38,695 nucleotides of DNA from Actinomycetota bacterium. GTDB lineage: Bacteria; Actinomycetota; Humimicrobiia; Humimicrobiales; Humimicrobiaceae. This document shows positions 6,550 to 14,312 of the stretch, piece after piece (positions within the stretch are counted from its first letter, which is position 1; each line of letters opens with the position of its first letter). The notes under the pieces are model-generated. The model made no database searches, was not told where the DNA came from, and was given only the letters and a program-made list of their open reading frames with translations. The position numbers and the translations under genes are program-made. Location: positions 1 through 38,695 of the forward strand of contig JADHVN010000001.1 of assembly GCA_016783995.1 (NCBI GenBank), read 5' to 3'.

Positions 6550-7842
6550 TTATACAATTTTCTTTGTTAATAAATTTCTAACTATTATAAATATAAATAT
6601 TAAAAAGTAAAATACTAATAAAAAAATTAGTACGATTCTGGATTGTATTTCCCCGGCATCAGATAATTCCTGATAAATGTAGCAACTTCCAATATTTTCT
6701 CTGGAAATTAAATTAATTTCTGTTAATTTTTCATCATTTATAAAAACATCCATTGAGCCCAGAATCTTATTTTTTTCAACAGGTAAAGTTATATTATTAT
6801 TTATCTTATTTTTTTTATCTACCGCATCACTATTTATATTTATAAGTTTTATATAATCAGTATCAGGATATAAATCTATATTTAATACAGTTTGTTCACC
6901 GGTATTTACAGTTACTGCCGGCTGCTCTGAATCTATAATTTTTACATATTTTAAATTATCATAAGCCCAGGACAATAGTTTTAATGCATCTTTATCTCTA
7001 TTATCCTGAGAGCTATCATTTAAAATTACAGTTATAAGTTTTAAATTTTCTTTTTCCGAATAGAGTACCACGCAGAAACCGGCATTATTAGTAAGACCGG
7101 TTTTTATACCCTTTATATAATCATAATCCAGGAGCTTGTTTGTATTTGTAATCTCAATTTCTTTGTCATTTATTTTTATTGTGGCTTCCCTCATACTAAC
7201 AATTTCTCTGAATAATTCATTTTTCATGCAGTAACTGGCTATTTTAGCTAAATCTATAGCTGTTGATTTATGATCTGGAAATTTATCGTCCAGTCCGTTT
7301 GTATTATGAAAAGAAGAATTTTCTGCATCTATTTCTTTTGCCTTGATATTCATCAATTTCACAAAATCTTCTACATTTCCGGATACATATTCCGCTAATG
7401 CAACAGGTGCATTATTAATGGAATATATAAGCGCAGCTTTAAGCAGGTCTATTAAACTTATTTTATCACCGGTTCTAAATCTAAATGCAGAATGATTTCT
7501 TCCTGAAGCATTTTTAGAAATTTTAATGATTTCTTCAAAATTGTCTATATTTTCTATAGCAACAATTGACGAAAACATCTTGGTAGTACTGGCTGGATAC
7601 ATTAATTTGGAAGAATTTTTCTCCCAGAGAATATCTCCAGTTTCATAGTTAACAATCACTGCTGACTCAGCAACTATATCGATTTCATCATCGTAAAGAG
7701 CATCATCTGAATCACAATAAACTTTGTCAGGATTTAGAAAAAATAAAACAGAAAATAATATGAGAAAAATTAATAAATATATAAATATACGGTATGCTTT
7801 TAAATTTTTATGAATCAAAACTGAAGGACTGGTATTTATCAT
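6550..7842 (-). CDS. D-alanyl-D-alanine carboxypeptidase (peptidase S11)
   Basis: This enzyme trims the terminal D-alanine from peptidoglycan stem peptides at the outer face of the membrane. All three penicillin-binding motifs are present: S85-T-T-K88 (in YPASTTKMF), S141-I-N143 and K247-T-G249 (in IKGIKTGLT). An N-terminal hydrophobic segment (residues 18-38) acts as signal or anchor. The catalytic domain is followed by a beta-rich domain (about 290-385). The C-terminus ends in a strongly hydrophobic helix (residues 405-425) with basic residues after it. That is a true transmembrane anchor, not the amphipathic helix seen in many DacA-type proteins. The start ATG overlaps the MerR stop codon by 4 bp (ATGA), which indicates translational coupling. 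At 430 residues the length fits DacF-like members. Confidence 0.93.
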   Translation of the reverse strand: MINTSPSVLIHKNLKAYRIFIYLLIFLILFSVLFFLNPDKVYCDSDDALYDDEIDIVAESAVIVNYETGDILWEKNSSKLMYPASTTKMFSSIVAIENIDNFEEIIKISKNASGRNHSAFRFRTGDKISLIDLLKAALIYSINNAPVALAEYVSGNVEDFVKLMNIKAKEIDAENSSFHNTNGLDDKFPDHKSTAIDLAKIASYCMKNELFREIVSMREATIKINDKEIEITNTNKLLDYDYIKGIKTGLTNNAGFCVVLYSEKENLKLITVILNDSSQDNRDKDALKLLSWAYDNLKYVKIIDSEQPAVTVNTGEQTVLNIDLYPDTDYIKLININSDAVDKKNKINNNITLPVEKNKILGSMDVFINDEKLTEINLISRENIGSCYIYQELSDAGEIQSRIVLIFLLVFYFLIFIFIIVRNLLTKKIV

Positions 7843-8561
7843 TTATATTTTTCCAGAAACTTCCTATTTTCTTTTTTTACTAAAAGTTCTTGAAAGTCAC
7901 GAAGTATTCTTTCTAATTTATTTACTACTCTGGCAGCTTTAATATGAGAATCTTTTTTGCTGGACATAAGCAGTGGAAAGATGATTTGCTGGATAAATGA
8001 AGAATGCCGGCCGGCAAAATTTTCAAATAATTTCAAATGTCTTACCTGTATACCGTATTTTGATAGCTCACTTGCCAGCTTTAAAATTTCAATATCATCC
8101 GTACCGACGACATATTTACCGTTTTCTTCACTACAATCAATAATTTTATTTTCCTGTAAATCTATTATAAAAGATTGCGATAATTTGAATTTCTTGCTGA
8201 TATCATCTATGGATAATTTTGACTCATATCCAGGCTTAAATTCTTCACCTAATTTCAGCTGAAGATTTTCTATGGATTCACCTTCGCTTATAAATTTTTT
8301 AAAGTCCTTAGATCTCAACTTCTTTTTTATAACCTCTAAAGGCATGTAAAAATCTTTTTGCATTTTCAATATAAAGTTTAATTTTTCAATATCTTCCCTA
8401 TAATAAATTCTATACTTATTTAATGCCCTTTTAGGTAACAAGAGACCTTCTGATTCTAAAAATCTTAGTTTACTATTAGTTAAATCAGAGTATACTTTTT
8501 TTAATTTTTTTACCAACTTACCTATGGTAAGATAATTTTTTTCTGGTATTTCTTTATTCAT
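7839..8561 (-). CDS. MerR-family transcriptional regulator (Rv1828-like)
   Basis: This is a 240-residue regulator. The N-terminal MerR winged helix (residues 10-85) reads LTIGKLVKKL, SKLRFLESEGLLLPKR, YRIYYREDIEKLNFIL and DFYMPLEVIKKKL. A second domain resembling another helix-turn-helix region follows (LSIDDISKKFKLSQSFIIDLQENKII, about residues 117-142), as in the GarA-adjacent MerR proteins of Actinobacteria. A C-terminal helical region follows. The start ATG directly abuts the stop of the FHA gene, with an AAGGA ribosome binding site inside that gene's end, and its own stop overlaps the carboxypeptidase start. Co-transcription and coupling with both neighbours are therefore likely. The ligand and targets are unknown. 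Confidence 0.88.
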   Translation of the reverse strand: MNKEIPEKNYLTIGKLVKKLKKVYSDLTNSKLRFLESEGLLLPKRALNKYRIYYREDIEKLNFILKMQKDFYMPLEVIKKKLRSKDFKKFISEGESIENLQLKLGEEFKPGYESKLSIDDISKKFKLSQSFIIDLQENKIIDCSEENGKYVVGTDDIEILKLASELSKYGIQVRHLKLFENFAGRHSSFIQQIIFPLLMSSKKDSHIKAARVVNKLERILRDFQELLVKKENRKFLEKYK

Positions 8562-8975
8562 TTAATCCTTCTTTCTATGACAGAAAAATAGGAATATATA
8601 TTTGCCAATCTGTATTCTATCGCCATCTTTCAATGTAGCATTTTCAACTATTTCACCATTTATGTAACTTCCATTCAAGCTCCCTGAATCTTTTATTCTA
8701 AAATCTTTACCAACTTTCTTCAGTACCGCATGTTTCCTGGAAACCGTTACATCATCAAGAAATATATCTGATTCAGGGTTTCTTCCAATGGTAAATTTTG
8801 ATTTATTTATTAAAAATTTATCCCCGATATTAGGACCTTTTATAATTACCAGTCCACTGCTTACATCCGATATCTTTTTTATATCTTCCAATATATTACT
8901 CGATACCTCTTCAACAAATTCAATTTTCTTTTCCTTAATAGATTCAGTTTTATTATTATTTGATTTAAGTTTCAT
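8562..8975 (-). CDS. FHA-domain protein, GarA-like
   Basis: This is a 137-residue phosphothreonine-binding protein. The forkhead-associated domain fills residues 41-135: F-T-I-G64-R65-N (phosphate contacts), SDIFLDDVTVS79RKH82A, then SLN101G102SYING. The N-terminal 40 residues are charged and helical. In mycobacterial GarA/OdhI this region holds an ETT motif phosphorylated by Ser/Thr kinases, which then binds the FHA domain and controls 2-oxoglutarate metabolism. No such ETT motif is visible here, so a GarA-type self-binding switch is not supported by the sequence. A strong ribosome binding site (AGGAGAGG) precedes the ATG. It heads an operon with MerR, carboxypeptidase and lipoprotein genes. 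The position next to MerR matches the actinobacterial garA locus; the function is inferred. Confidence 0.88.
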   Translation of the reverse strand: MKLKSNNNKTESIKEKKIEFVEEVSSNILEDIKKISDVSSGLVIIKGPNIGDKFLINKSKFTIGRNPESDIFLDDVTVSRKHAVLKKVGKDFRIKDSGSLNGSYINGEIVENATLKDGDRIQIGKYIFLFFCHRKKD

Positions 8976-9109
8976 GGCCTCTCCTAATCTACTAATTCAT
9001 TGATTTTTTTGGTCACTATATTTCTTTCTTTTCGTCTTATTAACCTGATCAATGAATCTCAAATATTAAAATTTTTTATTAAAAAATAATCCATATTTTA
9101 GATTACATA

Positions 9110-9443
9110 TGGTCGGGACGAGAGGATTTGTTCTTTCGTCTCACTCCGTTCGCTAACGTAAACGCGGACTCCCTTGTCTTCGACTCAGTCCGTCCTTTCA
9201 AATCCCGAAAACATGCGCCAATGGCATGTTTCCCCTAATTACCTCTACTGTATCTGGCATTCTACCAATACATACCTGGTCGGGACGAGAGGATTTGGTC
9301 TTTCGTCTCACTACGTTCGCTGCAGAGCCGCGGACTCCCGCCGCTATCGCTCTGGTCCGTCCTTTCAAATCCCACAAACATGCGCCAATGGCATGTTTGC
9401 CCTAATTACCTCTACTGTATCTGGCATTCTACCAATACATACC
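9110..9443 (-). repeat. Two tandem 167-bp repeats that start with a tRNA-Pro 3' tail copy
   Basis: Units span 9110-9276 and 9277-9443 and have the same length. Each opens (plus strand) with 21 bp, TGGTCGGGACGAGAGGATTTG, identical to the 3' tail of the adjacent tRNA-Pro including its CCA (9444-9464). The last 35 or so bp of each unit are the same as the sequence directly downstream of the tRNA. A central segment of about 50 bp differs between the units although the total length is conserved. Each unit has a hairpin with a 7-nt loop (8-bp stem at 9209-9231; 9-bp stem at 9375-9399). No protein is likely to be encoded here. The rest of the gene-free stretch, 8976-9109, is AT-rich leader DNA for the FHA gene with no clear promoter. 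Confidence 0.85.
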
Positions 9444-9521
9444 TGGTCGGGACGAGAGGATTTGAACCTCCGACCCCCAGTACCCCATACTGGTGCGCTA
9501 GCCAAACTGCGCCACGTCCCG
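9444..9521 (-). tRNA. tRNA-Pro (anticodon GGG)
   Basis: Read on the minus strand, the cloverleaf is complete: acceptor CGGGACG/CGTCCCG, D-stem GCGC/GCGC, anticodon stem CCAGT/ACTGG around the loop ATGGGGT (anticodon GGG, reading CCC and CCU), variable loop GGGTC and T-arm GGAGG-TTCAAAT-CCTCT. The 3' CCA is encoded (9446-9444). The 5' C1-G72 pair is typical of bacterial tRNA-Pro. It lies 58 bp downstream of gpsA and upstream of two repeats that copy its 3' tail. In an AT-rich genome a UGG-anticodon tRNA-Pro should exist elsewhere. Confidence 0.97.
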
Positions 9522-9579
9522 TCTTTTTTATTTTAAGATAATACAAATGATTAGTAAAGCTATCAATTTAATTAATATC

Positions 9580-10602
9580 TTAAACCTCAGATTTAAACTT
9601 TCTCTTCATAAGTTTATTTACCGAGGCTAAAGGACTTAAATCTTTATATATAATTTCATATACGCATTCTGTAATTGGAACTTCTATATTCATTTTTTTT
9701 GATATATCATATACTGCTTCGGTAGTCTTTATACCTTCTGCAATCATATACATACTTCCCATAATTTCATCTATTTTCTCACCACCGGCCAATCTTTCGC
9801 CAACACCTCTATTTCTGCTGTTTTTACTTATGCAAGTTGCTATAAGATCACCCATTCCTGCTACTCCCGAAAAAGTTATTGAATTTGCACCCAATTTAAT
9901 TCCAAATTTGGTAAGTTCATATAAACCTCTGGTTATAAGGGAAGCTTTGGTATTAGCTCCGTACCCCAGGCCATCGGAAATTCCTGATGCAATTGCTATT
10001 ATATTCTTAACTGCGCCGCCAATCTCTACTCCAATCACATCCTTATTAGTATAAATCCTGAATTTATCAGTCGATAATAAAGGCTGGATATATTTTAATA
10101 TTTCTTTATTATATGATGCTGCCACTGAAACACTGGGTAAATCATTTGCCACTTCCAGAGCAATATTAGGGCCTGATAATACACAAATTTTAGAAATTAA
10201 CTTTTCAGGCAGGCATTGTTCTAATACTTGTGACAATCTGAGATTACTTCCAGTCTCCAATCCTTTAGCTACATTTAATATACATTTTATATGTCTGACG
10301 TTTTCCCTAAGTTCGTTATAAAATTTAATAATTACTTCCCTTAAAGTATGTGAAGGTACTGCAAAGATTACAATTTCAGGATTACCAAAACCATCTTTTA
10401 AATTTATAAATGGTGTAACATTTTCAGGAATGGCCAAATCACCGGTATATTTTATGTTCTTTCTAAAATTTTTTATCTCTTCATAAGTGCTTTCACTCCG
10501 CGCCCACAAATTTATATGGTAGCCCTCTCTGGCAAGGATTACCGCTAATGTTGTTCCCCAGCTTCCAGCGCCAATTATAGTTATTATAATTTCTTTTCTC
10601 AT
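9580..10602 (-). CDS. gpsA: Glycerol-3-phosphate dehydrogenase [NAD(P)+]
   Basis: This enzyme reduces dihydroxyacetone phosphate to sn-glycerol-3-phosphate for phospholipid synthesis. The frame is open back to 10665, but the ATG at 10602 is preferred because it places the dinucleotide-binding motif IGAGSWGTTLA close to the N-terminus (MRKEIIITIIGAGSWG), as in the family, and avoids overlap with der. The result is 340 residues, the normal length. Other visible family segments are VSVAASY, KDVIGVEIGGAVKNIIAIASGISDG (catalytic lysine K in GGAVKN) and SGVAGMGDLIATC. It follows der by 19 bp, so the two are co-transcribed. PlsC, the next acyltransferase step, is encoded a few genes upstream, so two phospholipid precursor genes share this cluster. 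Confidence 0.95.
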   Translation of the reverse strand: MRKEIIITIIGAGSWGTTLAVILAREGYHINLWARSESTYEEIKNFRKNIKYTGDLAIPENVTPFINLKDGFGNPEIVIFAVPSHTLREVIIKFYNELRENVRHIKCILNVAKGLETGSNLRLSQVLEQCLPEKLISKICVLSGPNIALEVANDLPSVSVAASYNKEILKYIQPLLSTDKFRIYTNKDVIGVEIGGAVKNIIAIASGISDGLGYGANTKASLITRGLYELTKFGIKLGANSITFSGVAGMGDLIATCISKNSRNRGVGERLAGGEKIDEIMGSMYMIAEGIKTTEAVYDISKKMNIEVPITECVYEIIYKDLSPLASVNKLMKRKFKSEV

Positions 10603-10621
10603 AATATTTTTATTCTTTAAC

Positions 10622-11938
10622 TTAATACTTAAATTTAAGATATATGGGTGTACCCATAAAGCCAAACTTTTCTCTTATATTATTTTCAATATATCTTCTT
10701 AAATTTACTTTTCTTTTCGCATCCATATTTGAAAAAATTAAAAAAACCGGCGGTGATGTTTTTATCTGTCTTATAAATTTAATCTTAAATTTTTTACCCT
10801 TAAAGTAAATACCAATCTCTTTCTGGTCCAACTCCTTAAAAAAATTAGTAAGGTTGCTATCAGGGATCTTTTTACTTCTTTCTATAAGGAGCTTGTCTAT
10901 TATCTTTATAATATTTTCAATCCCCTTTTTAGTTAATGCACTTACTTTTAGAAACGGTATATAACTTGCAAATTTAAGCTTTTGTTCAAACATACTTACA
11001 ATGTTACCGATAGTATCTTCATCCACCATATCAATTTTATTAAAAATGACACAAATACTCACACCCTTTTCTATACACGTCTCTACAATTTTTAAATCCT
11101 GGATGGTTATTTCTGTACTGCAATCAATAAGTACTAAACTTATGTCTGAATTTTCTATGGATCTTATTGTCCTTAGTTCGCTATAATATTCCAGTTCTCC
11201 TCCTTTATCCTTTTTTCTTCTTAATCCGGCGGTATCTATAAATTTATAATTTCTGTTATTTATATTCACTATGCTGTCAATACTATCTCTTGTGGTCCCC
11301 TCAACCTCATCAACTATTGATCTTTCATCTTTAATAATGGCATTGAATAATGTTGATTTGCCAGCATTCGGTTTACCCAGAATACATATGCCCGGAACAA
11401 CCTTTTCTTCATATTCTCCTATAACTATAGAATCTTCTTTAAATTTAGAAACTAATTCATCCAAAAGATCTCCCGTATTTATACCATGCACTGCAGATAT
11501 TTTTATAGGATACCCAAAACCAAATTTTAAAAAATCTTCAATATAGAAATTACCCTTTTTATCATCATACTTATTTCCGGTAAAAATTATTTCCTTATCT
11601 GTTTTTCTCAGAATTACTGCTATTTCTTCATCAAGCGGGGATACGGGTTCTTTTAGATCGACCATAAAAATAATAATATCTGACTCATCTATTGCTTTTT
11701 TGGTCTGTAAAAACACCTGCATATCCATCCTATGTTTTGATTTTGAATCTATGCCACCTGTATCTAACAGATAAAAAATTTTACCATTCCAATCAGCCTT
11801 GTAATATTTACGATCTCTGGTAATCATTGGTTCCTTATGCACTATTGCTTCATTTTTCTGGCATATTCTATTAATTAGTGTTGATTTTCCCACATTTGGT
11901 CTTCCAACAACAGCAACTTTTGGAATATTTTCCTTCAT
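10622..11938 (-). CDS. der: Ribosome-assembly GTPase Der (EngA)
   Basis: This essential double-GTPase acts in maturation of the 50S ribosomal subunit. Two complete G domains are visible in 438 residues. The first has GRPNVGKST (12-20), DTGG and NKYD (122-125). The second has GKPNAGKST (188-196), DTAGL (235-239) and NKID (300-303). The C-terminal KH-like domain ends in FGFMGTPIYLKFKY, a typical Der terminus. The length and domain order are normal. It is followed at 19 bp by gpsA. Upstream, 116 bp separate it from ispH; that gap holds no gene. A der gene downstream of cmk is a common arrangement in Actinobacteria and Firmicutes, and here plsC and ispH lie between them. Confidence 0.97.
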   Translation of the reverse strand: MKENIPKVAVVGRPNVGKSTLINRICQKNEAIVHKEPMITRDRKYYKADWNGKIFYLLDTGGIDSKSKHRMDMQVFLQTKKAIDESDIIIFMVDLKEPVSPLDEEIAVILRKTDKEIIFTGNKYDDKKGNFYIEDFLKFGFGYPIKISAVHGINTGDLLDELVSKFKEDSIVIGEYEEKVVPGICILGKPNAGKSTLFNAIIKDERSIVDEVEGTTRDSIDSIVNINNRNYKFIDTAGLRRKKDKGGELEYYSELRTIRSIENSDISLVLIDCSTEITIQDLKIVETCIEKGVSICVIFNKIDMVDEDTIGNIVSMFEQKLKFASYIPFLKVSALTKKGIENIIKIIDKLLIERSKKIPDSNLTNFFKELDQKEIGIYFKGKKFKIKFIRQIKTSPPVFLIFSNMDAKRKVNLRRYIENNIREKFGFMGTPIYLKFKY

Positions 11939-12054
11939 ATTTACCCACTTATATTTAATTAAAATGTTATAGAGAAGATCTTAAGTTTCCAGGAAGCTGT
12001 TTTACAAAACAAAATATACAATTATTATTACAGGTTTTTATTTTTTTTGATAAT

Positions 12055-12909
12055 TTATAATTTTTCAATTGCTTCTTTTACATCTATTATATCTTCCACA
12101 GGTGTAGATGCACCGCCGCTTATTCCAACCTTTTTAACATTATTGAACCATTCCGGTTTGATTTCCTTATAATTTTCAATGTGGTACGTTACTGCATTGC
12201 ACTTTTTTGATATTTCCATCAGGTGTGTTGTATTTGCACTGTTTTTCCCACCAACTATTATCATTATATCAACACCATTTGCCAGTTTTTTAGTTGAATT
12301 TTGTCTTTTTTTTGTAGTATTGCAGATGGTATTAAATACAACCAACTCTTTTGCCTTTTCCAGTAATTTGCTGGTAATCAGACATAATTTTCCTATAGTT
12401 TGTGTTGTTTGGACAACAACTCCTATTTTTTCCTTACTGGAAATTTTTTCTGCATCTGCTTCATTTTCTATTACTGCATAATTTTTATTTAATACATGGT
12501 CTTTTATTCCCATTACCTCAGGGTGATTTTTATTTCCAATAATCACTACAAAGTATCCATTTTTGCTTAAGTCTTCAGCTTTACCCTGGGCTTTCTTTAC
12601 AAAAGGACAGGTAACATCAATAATCTTAACATTCTTTTTTTTAATTTCATTAACTAAAACCGGGGACATTCCATGGGATCTTATAATAAATATACTACCA
12701 GGTATTATTTTTTCTAATTTCTCAACCGAAATTAAACCTTTTTTTGCCAGCTTATTTGTGACCCCTGAATTATGAATAATAGAACCAAGAGTAAAGATCT
12801 TAGTTTTTTTACCCTGATTTTCTTTTAATACCTCTTCTGCTAATTTTAGAGCCCTCTTTACACCAAAACAGTATCCTGAATATTTAACTGTTTTTATATC
12901 CATATGCAT
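12055..12909 (-). CDS. ispH: 4-Hydroxy-3-methylbut-2-enyl diphosphate reductase
   Basis: This iron-sulfur enzyme makes IPP and DMAPP in the last step of the MEP isoprenoid pathway. The three cluster cysteines are present at C14 (YCFGVKRAL), C101 (DVTCPFVKK) and C196 (NTICNTT). H46 (IIHN) and H79 (RSHG) match the substrate-binding histidines, and the family motif VVQTTQT and the ending SGGASTP are seen. The length of 284 residues is typical. Two ATGs two codons apart (12909, 12903) could serve as start. It follows plsC by 21 bp in the cmk-plsC-ispH run, an arrangement seen in many clostridial-type genomes, where the protein is sometimes fused to ribosomal protein S1. No fusion is present here. 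A polyprenyl synthase that uses the product is encoded further upstream. Confidence 0.96.
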   Translation of the reverse strand: MHMDIKTVKYSGYCFGVKRALKLAEEVLKENQGKKTKIFTLGSIIHNSGVTNKLAKKGLISVEKLEKIIPGSIFIIRSHGMSPVLVNEIKKKNVKIIDVTCPFVKKAQGKAEDLSKNGYFVVIIGNKNHPEVMGIKDHVLNKNYAVIENEADAEKISSKEKIGVVVQTTQTIGKLCLITSKLLEKAKELVVFNTICNTTKKRQNSTKKLANGVDIMIIVGGKNSANTTHLMEISKKCNAVTYHIENYKEIKPEWFNNVKKVGISGGASTPVEDIIDVKEAIEKL

Positions 12910-12930
12910 TAAAAATCTTATTTTTCTATT

Positions 12931-13578
12931 TTATTTTATTTTATCGTATATTTTACCTATCTCTTTCATTGTTCTATCAACTATTATACTGATAGCTTCT
13001 TTTTTACTATGTTCTTTCAAAATATCTTTTATATCTATTATATCTCCAACAATTAATTTAACTCTGGGGAAAAATATTCTTCTATAAGGTTTCTGTATTA
13101 TTTTATTTGTACCGCTTATTGCTACAGGTAGAATGGGGGTATTGCTCGCTGCTGCTATAAATCCTGTACCCTTTTTACCACCTCTTAATACTCCATCGGT
13201 GGATCTTGTACCTTCCGGGAATAAACCCAGGACATTTCCATCTTTTAAGACCTCAAAGGAAATAGAAAATGCTTTTCTATTAAAAGCCTGTCTTTCAACA
13301 GGAAAGGCATTTAAAAAAGTTACCAGAGAGGATAAAAACTTATTATTATATAATTCTTTTTTCGCCATAAAATATACACATCTGGGAATATACGCTCCTA
13401 TCACCACCGGATCCAGGTAGCTTATATGGTTAGAGCATATTATAAACTTACCGTTTCTGGGTACTTTGTGTAAATCTATTTTTTCTACTCTGTATAGAAG
13501 ATTAAAAATAACTCTTAAAATAAACTGCATTAACTTGAATAAAATAAAATAGGATTTACTATGTTTCGTTTTTAACAT
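12931..13578 (-). CDS. plsC: 1-Acyl-sn-glycerol-3-phosphate acyltransferase
   Basis: This membrane-associated enzyme adds the second acyl chain to lysophosphatidic acid to make phosphatidic acid. The HX4D catalytic motif is H51-ISYL-D56, and the phosphate-binding motif FPEGTRS is at residues 120-126. An N-terminal hydrophobic helix (about residues 9-29) anchors it. The length of 215 residues is typical. Its start overlaps the end of cmk by 20 bp, with the ribosome binding site (AAAGG) inside cmk, which shows tight coupling. Acyl donor (acyl-ACP or acyl-CoA) cannot be read from the sequence. The cmk-plsC pair is common in Gram-positive-type genomes. Confidence 0.93.
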   Translation of the reverse strand: MLKTKHSKSYFILFKLMQFILRVIFNLLYRVEKIDLHKVPRNGKFIICSNHISYLDPVVIGAYIPRCVYFMAKKELYNNKFLSSLVTFLNAFPVERQAFNRKAFSISFEVLKDGNVLGLFPEGTRSTDGVLRGGKKGTGFIAAASNTPILPVAISGTNKIIQKPYRRIFFPRVKLIVGDIIDIKDILKEHSKKEAISIIVDRTMKEIGKIYDKIK

Positions 13579-14257
13579 TTACCTTTTTAAAATATAATTT
13601 CTTAATTTTTTCAACAACTCCTTTTATTGATAGTTTGGATGTATCAATTATAATTCCATTTTCCGGTATAACCAGTGGGCTGTCTTCTCTGCTGCTGTCA
13701 ATTCTATCTCTGCTTATAATTTCTTTTTTGATTATATTTCTTTCTAAAAATTGCCCTTTTCCGCTGATCTGCAAATCTCTTCTTTTTATTCTTTCATCTA
13801 AGCTTGCAGTTAAATATATTTTTAGTGCTGCATCCGGACAAACTACACTTCCAGTATCCCTGCCTTCAAGTACAGCATTACCTCCCTGGATAAATTTTTT
13901 TTGAAGACTTACTAAATATTTTCTCACTCCAGATAATTTAGAAACAATAGAAACCGCAGATCCTACTTCCCTGCTTCTAATCTCATCCGTAACATCTTTT
14001 CCATCTATTTTTACTGTGGTATATTTACTTTCATCTACTGAATTACTATCTAACTGGAGATTTATATTTCTGGCCAGCTTTAATATAGATTCTTCATCTT
14101 TACAATCTATATTATTCTGCAAAGCAAGAAGGGTAATTGCTCTATACATGGCTCCAGTATCAATATATTTTAAATTCAATTCTCTAGCTAAAATTTTTGC
14201 AACTGTGCTCTTGCCGCTTCCAGCAGGACCATCTATGGTTATAATATTATCAAGCAT
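13559..14257 (-). CDS. cmk: Cytidylate kinase
   Basis: This cytoplasmic enzyme phosphorylates CMP and dCMP to the diphosphates. The P-loop is G10-PAGSGK-S17 close to the N-terminus, followed by LNLKYIDTGAMYRA, the family's nucleotide-monophosphate contact region. VLEGRDTGSVVCPDAALKIYLTASLDERIKRR and RDRIDSSREDSPL are also typical of bacterial Cmk. The length of 232 residues is normal. The gene begins 55 bp after aroA and overlaps plsC at its 3' end. Together with PyrG, encoded upstream in the window, it supplies CTP and dCTP precursors. Confidence 0.96.
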   Translation of the reverse strand: MLDNIITIDGPAGSGKSTVAKILARELNLKYIDTGAMYRAITLLALQNNIDCKDEESILKLARNINLQLDSNSVDESKYTTVKIDGKDVTDEIRSREVGSAVSIVSKLSGVRKYLVSLQKKFIQGGNAVLEGRDTGSVVCPDAALKIYLTASLDERIKRRDLQISGKGQFLERNIIKKEIISRDRIDSSREDSPLVIPENGIIIDTSKLSIKGVVEKIKKLYFKKVNVKNET

Positions 14258-14312
14258 CTTTTAACCAGTACTCATATATGTCTTTACGATATTATGCCTA
14301 TTCTCTTTTATG

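Noticed and set aside
7957..8262. Plus-strand open frames opposite the MerR, der, cmk, aroA and other minus-strand genes
   Set aside because: They lie wholly within well-recognised minus-strand genes in shadow frames and show no protein family signal or ribosome binding site.
9174..9536. Plus-strand open frame of 120 codons across the tRNA and repeats
   Set aside because: It runs antisense through tRNA-Pro and both tandem repeats. Its end reads like the well-known false protein made from antisense tRNA sequence, and it has no ribosome binding site.
10603..10665. 21-codon N-terminal extension of gpsA
   Set aside because: It overlaps the end of der, lacks a ribosome binding site and precedes the normal family N-terminus.
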